In this document: positions 15,327-23,638 of the stretch, in pieces
How positions within the stretch are numbered: the first letter of the stretch is position 1
How the letters are laid out: every line of letters starts with the position of its first letter
DNA from: Chloroflexota bacterium
GTDB lineage: Bacteria > Chloroflexota > Dehalococcoidia > Lucifugimonadales > UBA3495
Length of the DNA stretch: 40,307 nt
Reading direction: 5' to 3'
Assembly (NCBI GenBank): GCA_009840135.1
Contig: VXOH01000009.1
Location: 1-40,307, forward strand
Made by a program: the position numbers and the translations under genes
The notes under the pieces: generated by a model
Seen by the model: the letters and a program-made list of their open reading frames with translations, nothing else
Told to the model about the DNA's origin: nothing
The model's database searches: none

Positions 15327-17324
15327 ATGCCTGATTTTGAACTGGCTTCCGACTTCAGAATGACCGGCGACCAGCCCCGGGCGGTCGAACGCCTGGTGGA
15401 GGGCGTGAACGAAGGCCTCGTCCACCAGACCCTCATGGGCGTGACCGGCAGCGGCAAGACCTTCACCATGGCCAACATCATCCAGGAAGTTCAGCGCCCC
15501 ACCCTGGTTATAGCCCACAACAAGACCCTGGCCGCCCAGCTGGCAACCGAGTTCAAGGAGTTCTTCCCCAACAATGCCGTCGAGTACTTCGTTTCCTACT
15601 ACGACTATTACCAGCCGGAAGCATACGTTCCGCGTACCGACACCTACGTGGAGAAAGACGCCAGCGTTAACGAGGAACTGGACAAGCTACGTCTCTCCGC
15701 CACAACCTCGCTGCTGACCCGCCGGGATGTCCTGATAGTAGCATCCGTGTCCTGCATTTACGGTTTGGGCGACCCGCAGGACTACTTCAACCTGGTAGCC
15801 CAAATCCGGGTGGGCGACATTCGCGAACGCACCCGACTGCTGCGCCAGTTGATAGAAATGCAGTACGAGCGCAACGATATGGACCTGACCAGGGGAAAGT
15901 TCCGGGTCCGGGGCGACACCCTTGAGTTGGTGCCGGCCTATGAAGATGTTGCCATGCGTATCCAGTTTTTTGGCGACGAGGTAGAGCGCATAGTCACCCT
16001 TGACCCCCTGACCGGTGAAGTCCTGGGACAGCAGCAGGAGGCGGCCATCTACCCCGCCAAGCACTTCGTGACCAGCAAGGAGAAGCTGGCCCTGGCCTGT
16101 ACCGATATCAGGGACGAACTGGTAGAACGACTGGCGGAGCTAAAGCGGCAGGAAAAACTGCTGGAAGCGGCCCGGCTGGAGAGCCGTACCCATTACGACC
16201 TGGAAATGTTGCAGGAAACCGGCTTTTGCGCCGGCGTAGAGAATTACGCGCGGCACCTGTCTCGGAGAGGACCGGGCACCCCGCCCCACACCCTGCTGGA
16301 CTATTTCCCGGAAGACTACCTTCTGCTGGTGGACGAATCGCACATGACGCTGCCCCAGGTGCGCGGCATGTATCACGGCGACATATCCCGCAAGCAGACC
16401 CTGGTGGACTTTGGATTCCGGTTGCCTTCGGCCCTGGACAACCGTCCCCTGAATTTCGGCGAGTTTGAACGGCACGTCAACCAGGTAGTTTTCGTCTCCG
16501 CGACCCCCGGTCCCTACGAAATGGAGCACAGCGCCACCGTAGTTGAGCAGGTCATCCGGCCCACCGGCCTGCTGGACCCCACCATTGAAGTGAAGCCTTC
16601 CGCAGGCCAGATAGACGACCTGATGCAGCAGATCAAGCTGCGAGTTGAGCAACGGCAACGCTGCCTCGTCACCACGCTGACCAAGCGAATGGCTGAGGAA
16701 CTGGCCGACTTTCTGTCCGAAATGGGCATTCGCAATCATTACCTCCACTCAGACATTCACACCCTGGAACGGGTCGAAATTCTGCGCGATCTTCGCATGG
16801 GGGTTTATGACGTCGTGGTGGGAATAAACCTGCTGCGGGAGGGCCTGGACCTGCCCGAGGTCAGCCTCGTGGCCATCCTGGATGCCGACAAGGAGGGTTA
16901 TCTGCGCTCCACCACCTCCCTGATCCAGACCATCGGACGGGCGGCCCGGCATGCGGACGGACACGTGATAATGTACGCCGACCGGGTGACCGACTCCATG
17001 AAATACTCCATTGACGAGACTTACCGCCGCCGGGGCATCCAGGACGTTTACAACCGGGAGAACGGTATCGAGCCCCAGAGCATCCAGAAAGCGGTCCACG
17101 ACATTACAGAGAGCATCAAGGGCATTGGCGAAAACCGGGCAAGCTACCGGGTAATCCGGCAGGAAATGTCCCGGGAGGACATGTTCCGGGTAATCAAAGA
17201 CCTGGAATTGCAAATGAAGGAGGCGGCCAGGAATCTGGAGTTTGAAAAGGCCGCCCACGTGAGGGATGAGATTTACGAGTTGCGGCGGGTGCTGGCAGCA
17301 GAGGAGAAGACCTTTGCGGGGTAG
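15327..17324 (+). CDS. uvrB: Excinuclease ABC subunit B
   Basis: A 665-residue UvrB, the damage-verifying helicase of nucleotide excision repair. The Walker A motif GVTGSGKT is at 38-45. The damage-probing beta-hairpin region [20 protein letters not shown] is intact. Helicase motifs DESH and QTIGRAARH are present, and the C-terminal UVR motif ([18 protein letters not shown]) that binds UvrA or UvrC is complete. AAGGTGA lies 5 bases before the ATG. It follows ruvA by 179 bases, probably with its own promoter. Confidence 0.97.
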   Translation: MPDFELASDFRMTGDQPRAVERLVEGVNEGLVHQTLMGVTGSGKTFTMANIIQEVQRPTLVIAHNKTLAAQLATEFKEFFPNNAVEYFVSYYDYYQPEAYVPRTDTYVEKDASVNEELDKLRLSATTSLLTRRDVLIVASVSCIYGLGDPQDYFNLVAQIRVGDIRERTRLLRQLIEMQYERNDMDLTRGKFRVRGDTLELVPAYEDVAMRIQFFGDEVERIVTLDPLTGEVLGQQQEAAIYPAKHFVTSKEKLALACTDIRDELVERLAELKRQEKLLEAARLESRTHYDLEMLQETGFCAGVENYARHLSRRGPGTPPHTLLDYFPEDYLLLVDESHMTLPQVRGMYHGDISRKQTLVDFGFRLPSALDNRPLNFGEFERHVNQVVFVSATPGPYEMEHSATVVEQVIRPTGLLDPTIEVKPSAGQIDDLMQQIKLRVEQRQRCLVTTLTKRMAEELADFLSEMGIRNHYLHSDIHTLERVEILRDLRMGVYDVVVGINLLREGLDLPEVSLVAILDADKEGYLRSTTSLIQTIGRAARHADGHVIMYADRVTDSMKYSIDETYRRRGIQDVYNRENGIEPQSIQKAVHDITESIKGIGENRASYRVIRQEMSREDMFRVIKDLELQMKEAARNLEFEKAAHVRDEIYELRRVLAAEEKTFAG

Positions 17325-17472
17325 GAGGGACTGAACGTTGGCAAACCCTGTTCATTTTGCTGGTGTTAGTTTTCACGCGGTTTGAGCATTACCCAGAGGT
17401 AATCGCACGAAATCTCAGTTTACTGCTTTAATACAAGAGAATGATTCATGGTGGATAGGTTGGATCTAAGAT

Positions 17473-17661
17473 GTGCCTGGGGTTAACTCTCAAGGTGTTA
17501 CCCGGGAAGAATTTTTGGATAACTTACGCTCCGCCTTGATGGAACCATTTGAGATGAACTACGAAGCGGCGATGGGAGTAGCCAGAGGTTCCCTGGTAGT
17601 CCGGAATCTGGTGAGTACTGAAGCCTTGCAGCGATATCTGAATCTCAGATCCCAAGATTAA
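17473..17661 (+). CDS. Short HicB-like protein or fragment
   Basis: A 62-residue frame starting at GTG immediately after a stop. The segment PGVNSQGVTREEFLDNLRSA resembles the HicB antitoxin core (PGC-SQG-T-EEAL-NI-EA). The first two beta-strands expected before it are missing, so it may be a 5'-truncated HicB relic. No HicA toxin is adjacent. Its last 4 bases overlap the RelE-like toxin gene tail to tail. The match is by eye only. Confidence 0.35.
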   Translation: MPGVNSQGVTREEFLDNLRSALMEPFEMNYEAAMGVARGSLVVRNLVSTEALQRYLNLRSQD

Positions 17662-17906
17662 CGATAAGCCTCCGACCGAGGAAGTATACGCAGAACCAGC
17701 AGGGTTTTGCCACCGTCAACAAAGGTAACCCTGACTCGCCAGGCTCCTACCCGCAACCTCCACTCAGACTCGACACCCCGCAGTTTCCTGAAATCACCGT
17801 GACCAGTGGAAGCAAATAACATTACGGCTTGACGTACCCGGCGGGCTTGCTCTTGATCCATTCGCCTCATATCCCTTGTCGCAGGCGGGGTCCACTCCAC
17901 TTCCAA
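17658..17906 (-). CDS. RelE/ParE-type toxin
   Basis: An 82-residue basic protein of the RelE fold, typically an mRNA interferase acting in the ribosome. The core DFRKLRGVESEWRLRVGAWR and the closing strand LLVLRILPRSEAYR match the family pattern K-L-x-G, RvG-x-yR-V and R-x-x-a-Y. It starts at TTG 2 bases after the antitoxin stop codon; a GTG two codons later is an alternative start. The length is standard, so the toxin appears intact. Confidence 0.8.
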   Translation of the reverse strand: MEVEWTPPATRDMRRMDQEQARRVRQAVMLFASTGHGDFRKLRGVESEWRLRVGAWRVRVTFVDGGKTLLVLRILPRSEAYR

Positions 17907-17908
17907 GT

Positions 17909-18160
17909 TTATAGCCCTAGTTCTTTCGCCAACTCAGCATCAGGTATCATTCTTTCACCTCTGGCTATTGACTCATAGGCTTCCTCCACAGCCGCCCTCT
18001 CCTCCTCCGTTTCCGGCTCATCATCTTGAGGGGCGGTCAAAAGTGCGAACAATACGGGGTCTTCTTTTTTCAGAAAGTCCAAGAATACCTGTCCACCCGC
18101 GGCCAGAACGGAATCCGGCAGAAAATCAATGATGTTGTGCAGTTCTTCTCGCGTAACCAT
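17909..18160 (-). CDS. Antitoxin partner of the RelE-type toxin
   Basis: An 83-residue acidic protein directly upstream of the toxin. The C-terminal half, with DDEPETEEERAAVEEAYESI and the ending AELAKELGL, is the typical toxin-wrapping tail of small antitoxins paired with RelE. The N-terminal half (EELHNIIDFLPDSVLAAGGQVFLDFL) would be the dimerisation part. AGGAGAGG precedes the ATG. It begins 29 bases after the DUF4392 gene on the same strand, so it may be read from that operon as well as from its own promoter. Confidence 0.72.
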   Translation of the reverse strand: MVTREELHNIIDFLPDSVLAAGGQVFLDFLKKEDPVLFALLTAPQDDEPETEEERAAVEEAYESIARGERMIPDAELAKELGL

Positions 18161-18189
18161 ATGGTTCCTCTCCTAGCGGCTTTAGTCTA

Positions 18190-19050
18190 TTACGTCGCCC
18201 CTTCCACCACCTTATGCAGCAGTTCCAGCAGTTCCCCGTTTTCTTCCAGGGTGAAGTTGTCCACGTAGTAGCGGTTGATGCCCGACCCGCCATCCACGGC
18301 GCCGTCATCCACCATTTGCGTTATCAGCCGGGCCTCCTCTTCCACCGGGGGCAGCAGGTTTCGGCCAACCATTCGCGACATTGCGGCCACCAGTCCGTAG
18401 CCGCCCCAGTTGGATACGCTGGCAATCACCAGGCGGTCTACCTCGGTAATAGCCGGCTCGTCGGGCAGGCGGTCCACCGGCGGGATGTGATCCGCCAGGT
18501 TCCCCATGCCTATTTCGTTGCCGCCATCGCCGATGCCCACCGAGGGCACCCCCAATTCAAAAAGATAGTCCAGACGGGCGGTGTATTCGGTTATGTCCCT
18601 GGACAGCATATTGAGATAAACGTCACCAGCGTTGCGCCCGCATCTTTCAATGGTGATGAGCAGGTCAGGATTCAGCTCTTCTATCAGTCGCTGGGCCTCA
18701 AGCCTGCTTTCCGCCTCGTTCGCTATGGGAAACTCCACCACCCTGGCGGACTCTCCCAGCCATTCCCGCATCATCGGCGAGGTGTGCCGGTCTGTAACGT
18801 AGGTAACCTCTCTTCCCAATGACTGGAGGGCGTTCCCTATGGCAATCGCACCAGGCGGACCGTCGGTCTCGTGTTTTCCGGCGGTCAAAATGTAAAAGCC
18901 GGTGATAATAGCCACCTTGCCCGGATGATCGAGAATGTATTGGGCTGCCCTCTCACAGAAATCTCCAGGCAATAAGTGCCGCAACTCGGACACACCTCGC
19001 TTGTCCTCCGACAGGATGATGTCCTCGATAGTTTCGCCCTCGAAATTCAT
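18190..19050 (-). CDS. DUF4392 protein, D-glutamate cyclase-like
   Basis: A 286-residue protein of the DUF4392 family, the C-terminal half of the animal D-glutamate cyclase DGLUCY, which converts D-glutamate to 5-oxo-D-proline. Recognisable parts are ITGFYILTAGKHETDGPPGA (about 49-68), ERCGRNAGDVYLNMLSRDIT, and GIGDGGNEIGMGNL with acidic and glycine residues probably lining the active site. It lies 60 bases downstream of the DUF1445 gene on the same strand. The family assignment is good; the activity is inferred. Confidence 0.8.
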   Translation of the reverse strand: MNFEGETIEDIILSEDKRGVSELRHLLPGDFCERAAQYILDHPGKVAIITGFYILTAGKHETDGPPGAIAIGNALQSLGREVTYVTDRHTSPMMREWLGESARVVEFPIANEAESRLEAQRLIEELNPDLLITIERCGRNAGDVYLNMLSRDITEYTARLDYLFELGVPSVGIGDGGNEIGMGNLADHIPPVDRLPDEPAITEVDRLVIASVSNWGGYGLVAAMSRMVGRNLLPPVEEEARLITQMVDDGAVDGGSGINRYYVDNFTLEENGELLELLHKVVEGAT

Positions 19051-19110
19051 TAAGAGTACCTCGGTGTTTGAATGTCGGCCCGGTCAGCCCCATGAATTGA
19101 CCCGCGAAGC

Positions 19111-19905
19111 CTATAACACGGCGTAGTCAGCATCGCGCTGGGAGGTTACGAACATGTGACCGGGAGCGTGGGTAATCATAAGGGGCGGCTTGCAGTTCAA
19201 TGCCACAGCCTGAGGCGTGACGCCACAGGCCCAGAAAACGGGTTCCTCGCCCGGTCGGATTTCAACGGCGTCTCCAAAGTCAGGACGGGCAATGTCGTTG
19301 ATACCGATAACTGAGGGGTCGCCAATATGCACCGGAGCTCCGTGGGTGGCGGGAAAGCGCGAGGTAACCTGCACGGCGCGCACTATCTTGTCATGCTCCA
19401 CCGGTCTCATGCTGACTACCATGGGTCCCGAAAACACGCCGGCCGGATTGGTTGCCATGCTGGTGACGTACATGGGGACGTTGCATTGCATTTCCTGGTG
19501 GCGCAGGGGTATGCCGGCTTCGGACATGGCGGTTTCAAAGGAGAAACTGCAGCCCAGCAGGAAAGAAACCAGGTCATCCCGCCAGATTGCGGACAGCGAT
19601 TCCACCTCCTGGGTAAGCTCGCCGTTCTCGTAAACTCGGTAATAGGGAATGTCGGTCCGAATATCGGCGCCCGGAGCAGTGAGGCGGGGTTCTACCTCGC
19701 CTGCTTCAATGACTTCCAGCAACGGGCATGGTCGGGGATTTCGCTGGCAGAAAAGCAGGAAATCAAAGGCCAGGTCCTTGGGCAGAATTGCCAGGTTGGC
19801 CTGAACAAAGCCCGGGGCCACGCCGGAGGTCACACCCCGCCAGTGGCCGCTGCGAATCTGTTCCCAGGCCTCCCTGGGGGAATTGGGAAGGGTTTGAGTG
19901 GCCAT
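19111..19905 (-). CDS. DUF1445 (YcsI-type) putative hydro-lyase
   Basis: A 264-residue protein of the DUF1445/YcsI family, the N-terminal half of animal DGLUCY. Diagnostic stretches are SGHWRGVTSGVAPGFVQANL, RDDLVSFLLGCSFSFE, NPAGVFSGPMVVSMRP and WACGVTPQAVALN. The frame is open to 19983, but the ATG at 19905 has GGAGG a few bases upstream and gives the usual length. The first gene of a two-gene unit with the DUF4392 gene. The family is often annotated as a hydro-lyase without a proven substrate. Confidence 0.85.
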   Translation of the reverse strand: MATQTLPNSPREAWEQIRSGHWRGVTSGVAPGFVQANLAILPKDLAFDFLLFCQRNPRPCPLLEVIEAGEVEPRLTAPGADIRTDIPYYRVYENGELTQEVESLSAIWRDDLVSFLLGCSFSFETAMSEAGIPLRHQEMQCNVPMYVTSMATNPAGVFSGPMVVSMRPVEHDKIVRAVQVTSRFPATHGAPVHIGDPSVIGINDIARPDFGDAVEIRPGEEPVFWACGVTPQAVALNCKPPLMITHAPGHMFVTSQRDADYAVL

Positions 19906-19971
19906 ATAACCTCCAGTACGGCATGGCTCAATGTTATCGCCGATATCGTCCTTATCCCGAGCGTAATTCGG

Positions 19972-19994
19972 GTATTGGCTCAATTGTCCAATAC
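19972..19994. promoter_or_regulatory. Operator-like inverted repeat in a divergent intergenic region
   Basis: GTATTGG and CCAATAC are perfect 7-base inverted arms around a 9-base centre containing CAATTG. The site lies 67 bases upstream of the DUF1445 start, between divergent genes, a typical position for a dimeric regulator. Confidence 0.45.
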
Positions 19995-20079
19995 TATTAC
20001 CCCGGTTTCTTTACAGTCAATGAGAGTCTTCTTCGATTTTCCTCCGCCGGTAGATGCTTAATCCAGCCGGTGGGCGTAT

Positions 20080-20108
20080 TTGGTATAAGGTCAAAAAAAT
20101 AATATACT
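20080..20108 (+). promoter_or_regulatory. Promoter of the orphan response-regulator gene
   Basis: TTGGTA (20080-20085), a 17-base spacer and TATACT (20103-20108) in an A-rich stretch. Transcription would start near 20115, about 33 bases before the TTG start codon. Confidence 0.6.
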
Positions 20109-20147
20109 AAGCCATCCTTCCGCCAGGTATAGCCCAAAGGCAAAGCT

Positions 20148-20822
20148 TTGTACACCGTATTCCTCATCGCAACCCACGGCAACGGGCTGCACGGCCTGCT
20201 GGAAACCATGAGCCGAGCCGGTCTCTCCTGCCTGTTCGGGTCTGAATTCTCCCAGGTTGCCGACGCAGCGGGGTCCGATCAGAGTCACATGGATGCCGTT
20301 ATGCTGGATGTGGCTTCGTTCCCACAGACGGAATGCCAGAACATCATTGCCGGCTGTCGCGACCTGAAAGTGCCCGTGCTGGCAGTTGTACCAAACGAGT
20401 CGTTGCAGGAATATGACCCGTCCATAAATCCCGACGAGTTCATACTCAGTCCCATGCACCAGGATGAGCTGGTCGTACGAATCAAGCAGGCGATTTACCG
20501 GGTCAGCGGACCATCGGGAGCCGAACTCCTCAAGATGGGAGACCTGGTTATTGACCTGGAAAAGTACGACGTGATGATGGCTGGCAAACGGGTATCCCTG
20601 ACCTACAAGGAGTTTCAGCTGCTGGTGATGCTGGCCTCCAATCCCGGACGGGTGTATTCGCGGGACGTGCTCCTCAGCCAGGTGTGGGGTTACGACTACC
20701 TCGGCGGCACCCGAACGGTGGACGTACACGTAAGAAGGCTAAGGTCGAAGATTGAAGACCCGGACCACTCTTTCATCGAGACCATCTGGAACGTTGGCTA
20801 TCGTTTCAAGTCGCCGAATTAG
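20148..20822 (+). CDS. OmpR-family regulator with degenerate receiver domain
   Basis: A 224-residue protein with an N-terminal receiver-like domain (about 1-120) and a C-terminal winged helix (about 127-224), the latter classic: SLTYKEFQLLVMLASNPGRV, YSRDVLLSQVWGYDY, TRTVDVHVRRLRSKIE and IWNVGYRF. The receiver keeps an Asp at position 54 (VMLDV), but the acidic pair after strand 1 is replaced by T9-H10 and the conserved lysine of the K-P motif is replaced by Ser in ILSPM. Phosphorylation is therefore doubtful. No histidine kinase is adjacent. It starts at TTG with AAAGG upstream. It probably acts as a phosphorylation-independent regulator; its targets are unknown. Confidence 0.85.
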   Translation: MYTVFLIATHGNGLHGLLETMSRAGLSCLFGSEFSQVADAAGSDQSHMDAVMLDVASFPQTECQNIIAGCRDLKVPVLAVVPNESLQEYDPSINPDEFILSPMHQDELVVRIKQAIYRVSGPSGAELLKMGDLVIDLEKYDVMMAGKRVSLTYKEFQLLVMLASNPGRVYSRDVLLSQVWGYDYLGGTRTVDVHVRRLRSKIEDPDHSFIETIWNVGYRFKSPN

Positions 20823-20855
20823 CAGGTAAACAACATTGAAATAATGGGTTATATT

Positions 20856-20922
20856 CCGCTCGTCCTGAGCTTGTCGAAGGGCCGTCCGCCTCAGGCGGAT
20901 TCGACAAGCTCACCACGAACGG
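20856..20922. repeat. Long inverted repeat between convergent genes
   Basis: Arms 20856-20878 and 20900-20922 (23 bases each) are inverted copies with 20 matches; the shared core is GAGCTTGTCGAA. The loop contains the palindrome TCCGCC-TCA-GGCGGA. The element sits between the regulator and recG, which converge. It resembles widespread dispersed palindromes seen in many bacterial genomes and could also stop transcription through its secondary structure, although no T-run follows. Confidence 0.65.
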
Positions 20923-20944
20923 ACTCCAGCTTCAATCGTCAAAA

Positions 20945-20959
20945 TCCGCCTCTGGCGGA
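20945..20959. repeat. TCCGCC-N3-GGCGGA palindrome, copy 3
   Basis: TCCGCC-TCT-GGCGGA, 45 bases after copy 2 (20885-20899, inside the long inverted repeat) and 28 bases from the recG 3' end. Confidence 0.65.
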
Positions 20960-20986
20960 TTGGCCTACTGGAACAATCGCCGTTGT

Positions 20987-23491
20987 TCAGCTGAACTCAC
21001 TACTCACCCCTTCCAGGAATCTGGCTACCTGCGCTGACAGGGCGGCGTGTTCATCCCTCGCAAGTTCCGGGTCGGATTCGATGATCGCTGCCGCTTCTCT
21101 CCTGGCGATTTCCAACAGGTCCCGGTCAGAGAGGCGGGCCATCCTCAAGTTGGGCAGTCCGCTTTGCCGGGTACCGAAGAAGTCTCCCGGCCCCCTCAAT
21201 TCCAGGTCTATTTCCGCCAGTTGAAACCCGTCGCGGTTGTTTTCCAGGGCCTTGAGTCTTTCCCTGGCCGATTCCGAAGGGTCGTCCGACATCAGGATAC
21301 AATAGCTCCGGTGCTCTCCCCGGCCAACCCTCCCACGGAACTGGTGCAACTGGGACAACCCGAAGCGGTCGGCGCCCTCTATCAGCATTACTGTTGCGTT
21401 GGGCACGTCAATGCCTACTTCAACCACTGCGGTGGTAACCAGTATGTGCGATTCGCCGTCCCTGAACCTTCGCATCACCTTGTCCTTGTCCGCCGATGAC
21501 ATTCGGCCATGCAGGAGGTCCAGCTTCAGGTCCGGGAAAATCTCCCTGGCCAGCCGCTGGTGCTCATCGGCGGCTGCCTTGGCCACTATTGCCTCGGACT
21601 CGTCTATCAGGGGGCAAACGATGAATGCCTGGCGACCGTCGCCCACCTGCTGCCGGACAAAGTGATAGACGGCTTCCCGCTTGTCAGGCTCGGCCCAGCG
21701 GGTGGCTATCTCCTGCCGCCCTGGGGGAAGCTCGTCTATGGTGGAAATCTCCAGGTCGCCAAAGAAGGTCAATTGCAGCGTGCGAGGAATGGGCGTAGCC
21801 GACATTACCAGGATGTGCGGATTCTCTTCGCTTTTTAGCCGCAGCGCCGACCTCTGGTTGACGCCGAAGCGGTGCTGTTCATCCATTACCGCCAGGGCCA
21901 GGCGGGGCATTTCCACCCCGTCCTGAATGAGGGCGTGGGTCCCGATAAGCAGGTCCAGGGTTCCTTCGGCGGCAAGACCCTTCAGCCTTTCCCTGTGCCT
22001 GGCCCGGGTGCTTCCCGTGAGCAGTCCAACGGTCATGGGCCGTCCCAGCGATTCCAGGTAAACGGTTAGCTGATTTTCCGCCTGGGTGGTGTCAGCCATT
22101 CCGCCCAGGAGCCGTGTAACGGTCTGAAAATGCTGTTCCGCCAGAACTTCAGTTGGCACCATTATTGCGCCCTGGTATCCACTGGATATGACGGCCAGAA
22201 GCGCCAGCAATACCACGACCGTCTTGCCGCTGCCAACCTCGCCCTGCAACAGCCGGTTCATAGGCGGCGTTCCCTGCCGCAGGTCCGCCAGGATTTCCTC
22301 CAGGCTCCGAAGCTGCGCGCCGGTAAGCTCAAAGGGAAGCCTGGGAATCAGATCATGAAGCAGTTCAGAGTCGGCAGCTACTGACGGACCCTCCACTGCG
22401 CGGTTCTCCCTCTGGCGACGGGACAGAACCGACAATAGCAGGATGAGCAACTCATCAAAGGCCAGGCGGCGGCGAGCCCGGTCGGAGTGACCATGACTAT
22501 CGGGGTAATGGGCCTGCCGCACGGCATCCCTCAGAGGCATCAGATTGTTCCGCTTCCTAACCTCCTCGGGAAGAAGCTCCGGAAGCGTCTCAAGCGCCGC
22601 CTTCAGGCCTTGCCAGGTGTGACTCCTGAGAGTGCGCCCAACCAACCCGGAAGTCAGGGGATATACCGGTACCAGCCTGCCTGTGTTGAGAGCCGGTTGG
22701 CCGCCGCGAAGAAGGTCATATTCCGGCGACTCGAAAACGGGCCTGTTCTGAAAAGCGTCAACGCGGCCGCTGACCGCCACGCTGGCGCCGGCTTTCAGGG
22801 TTTTCGCCAGGAAACCCTGCCCGAACCAGGTGATGCGGACCTGTCCCGTTTCGTCAGACAGCGTGGCTACGGTGGCCTTCTTGCGACTTCGCCCCAAGGG
22901 AATTTCCTCCGCCTGCGTAATCTGCCCGGTGACAGTCACGTTCATCCCGGGCCAAAGCTCGGCAATCTGGGCTTGCCTGGAAAAATCGTCGTAACGATGT
23001 GGGAAGTGATAGAGCAGGTCGCGGACCGTCGCAATACCGAGGTTGGATAGCTGGCTAGTCTGCCTGGCGCTGACCCTGGGGAGATCGGTTACGGGGGAGT
23101 CCAGTTCTACAACGGTTGGCCGAGAAACTGAAGGAGCCCTGGGCCGGGCGGCGCCTGACTTTAACCTGTTCGGGGTCTTCCTTTTTTCCGTGGCTTCCTG
23201 GCGCTCAGTCTCCGGCAATGCAGGTGCATCGTCTCCGTTGAGCAATGATTGCCACCGGCCAACCCACTCCCGCCGCTCCGCAACGCTCATGCCGGAGTAG
23301 CCGGGCCTTATCAGGCTGCGGGACTCAGGCAGGGACTTTACCCGCGCCGCCATGTCCTGGGCCCACTGACGCACGAATCCGTCCATGCCGCCGATAACGG
23401 CCTTGTCGCTGAACCCGTTGGCGTTCTCCAGTGCCAGAATGTTCCGGAAGGAGCGAACCCACTGGGGCGTGTCTTTGGAAGGGGAAGTCAT
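20987..23491 (-). CDS. recG: ATP-dependent DNA helicase RecG
   Basis: An 834-residue RecG, which reverses stalled replication forks and branch-migrates junctions. An N-terminal extension of ~150 residues precedes the wedge/OB domain (near VTVTGQITQAEEIPLGRSRK). The Walker A motif LLQGEVGSGKT is at about 415-425. Walker B is DEQH, the RecG form. Helicase motif V/VI lies in QFRGRVGRGEHRS, followed by the RecG C-terminal hook. The frame stays open to a GTG at 23539; I prefer the ATG at 23491, although neither start has a strong binding site. It follows fakA and degV on the same strand, an order reminiscent of the Firmicute yloV-recG region. Confidence 0.94.
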   Translation of the reverse strand: MTSPSKDTPQWVRSFRNILALENANGFSDKAVIGGMDGFVRQWAQDMAARVKSLPESRSLIRPGYSGMSVAERREWVGRWQSLLNGDDAPALPETERQEATEKRKTPNRLKSGAARPRAPSVSRPTVVELDSPVTDLPRVSARQTSQLSNLGIATVRDLLYHFPHRYDDFSRQAQIAELWPGMNVTVTGQITQAEEIPLGRSRKKATVATLSDETGQVRITWFGQGFLAKTLKAGASVAVSGRVDAFQNRPVFESPEYDLLRGGQPALNTGRLVPVYPLTSGLVGRTLRSHTWQGLKAALETLPELLPEEVRKRNNLMPLRDAVRQAHYPDSHGHSDRARRRLAFDELLILLLSVLSRRQRENRAVEGPSVAADSELLHDLIPRLPFELTGAQLRSLEEILADLRQGTPPMNRLLQGEVGSGKTVVVLLALLAVISSGYQGAIMVPTEVLAEQHFQTVTRLLGGMADTTQAENQLTVYLESLGRPMTVGLLTGSTRARHRERLKGLAAEGTLDLLIGTHALIQDGVEMPRLALAVMDEQHRFGVNQRSALRLKSEENPHILVMSATPIPRTLQLTFFGDLEISTIDELPPGRQEIATRWAEPDKREAVYHFVRQQVGDGRQAFIVCPLIDESEAIVAKAAADEHQRLAREIFPDLKLDLLHGRMSSADKDKVMRRFRDGESHILVTTAVVEVGIDVPNATVMLIEGADRFGLSQLHQFRGRVGRGEHRSYCILMSDDPSESARERLKALENNRDGFQLAEIDLELRGPGDFFGTRQSGLPNLRMARLSDRDLLEIARREAAAIIESDPELARDEHAALSAQVARFLEGVSSEFS

Positions 23492-23638
23492 CTGCGCAAC
23501 TTTGGCCGCAAAGATAGGTGAGTGGTTCGGGCGTAGCACTTAGTCCCCGGGCATATGTCAGCCAGGATATCGGGACAGCGGCCGGGCTCGGGGCCTATGG
23601 CAGGGAAGCTGGCCGTGGGGCACAGCCCGACGCTCTGG

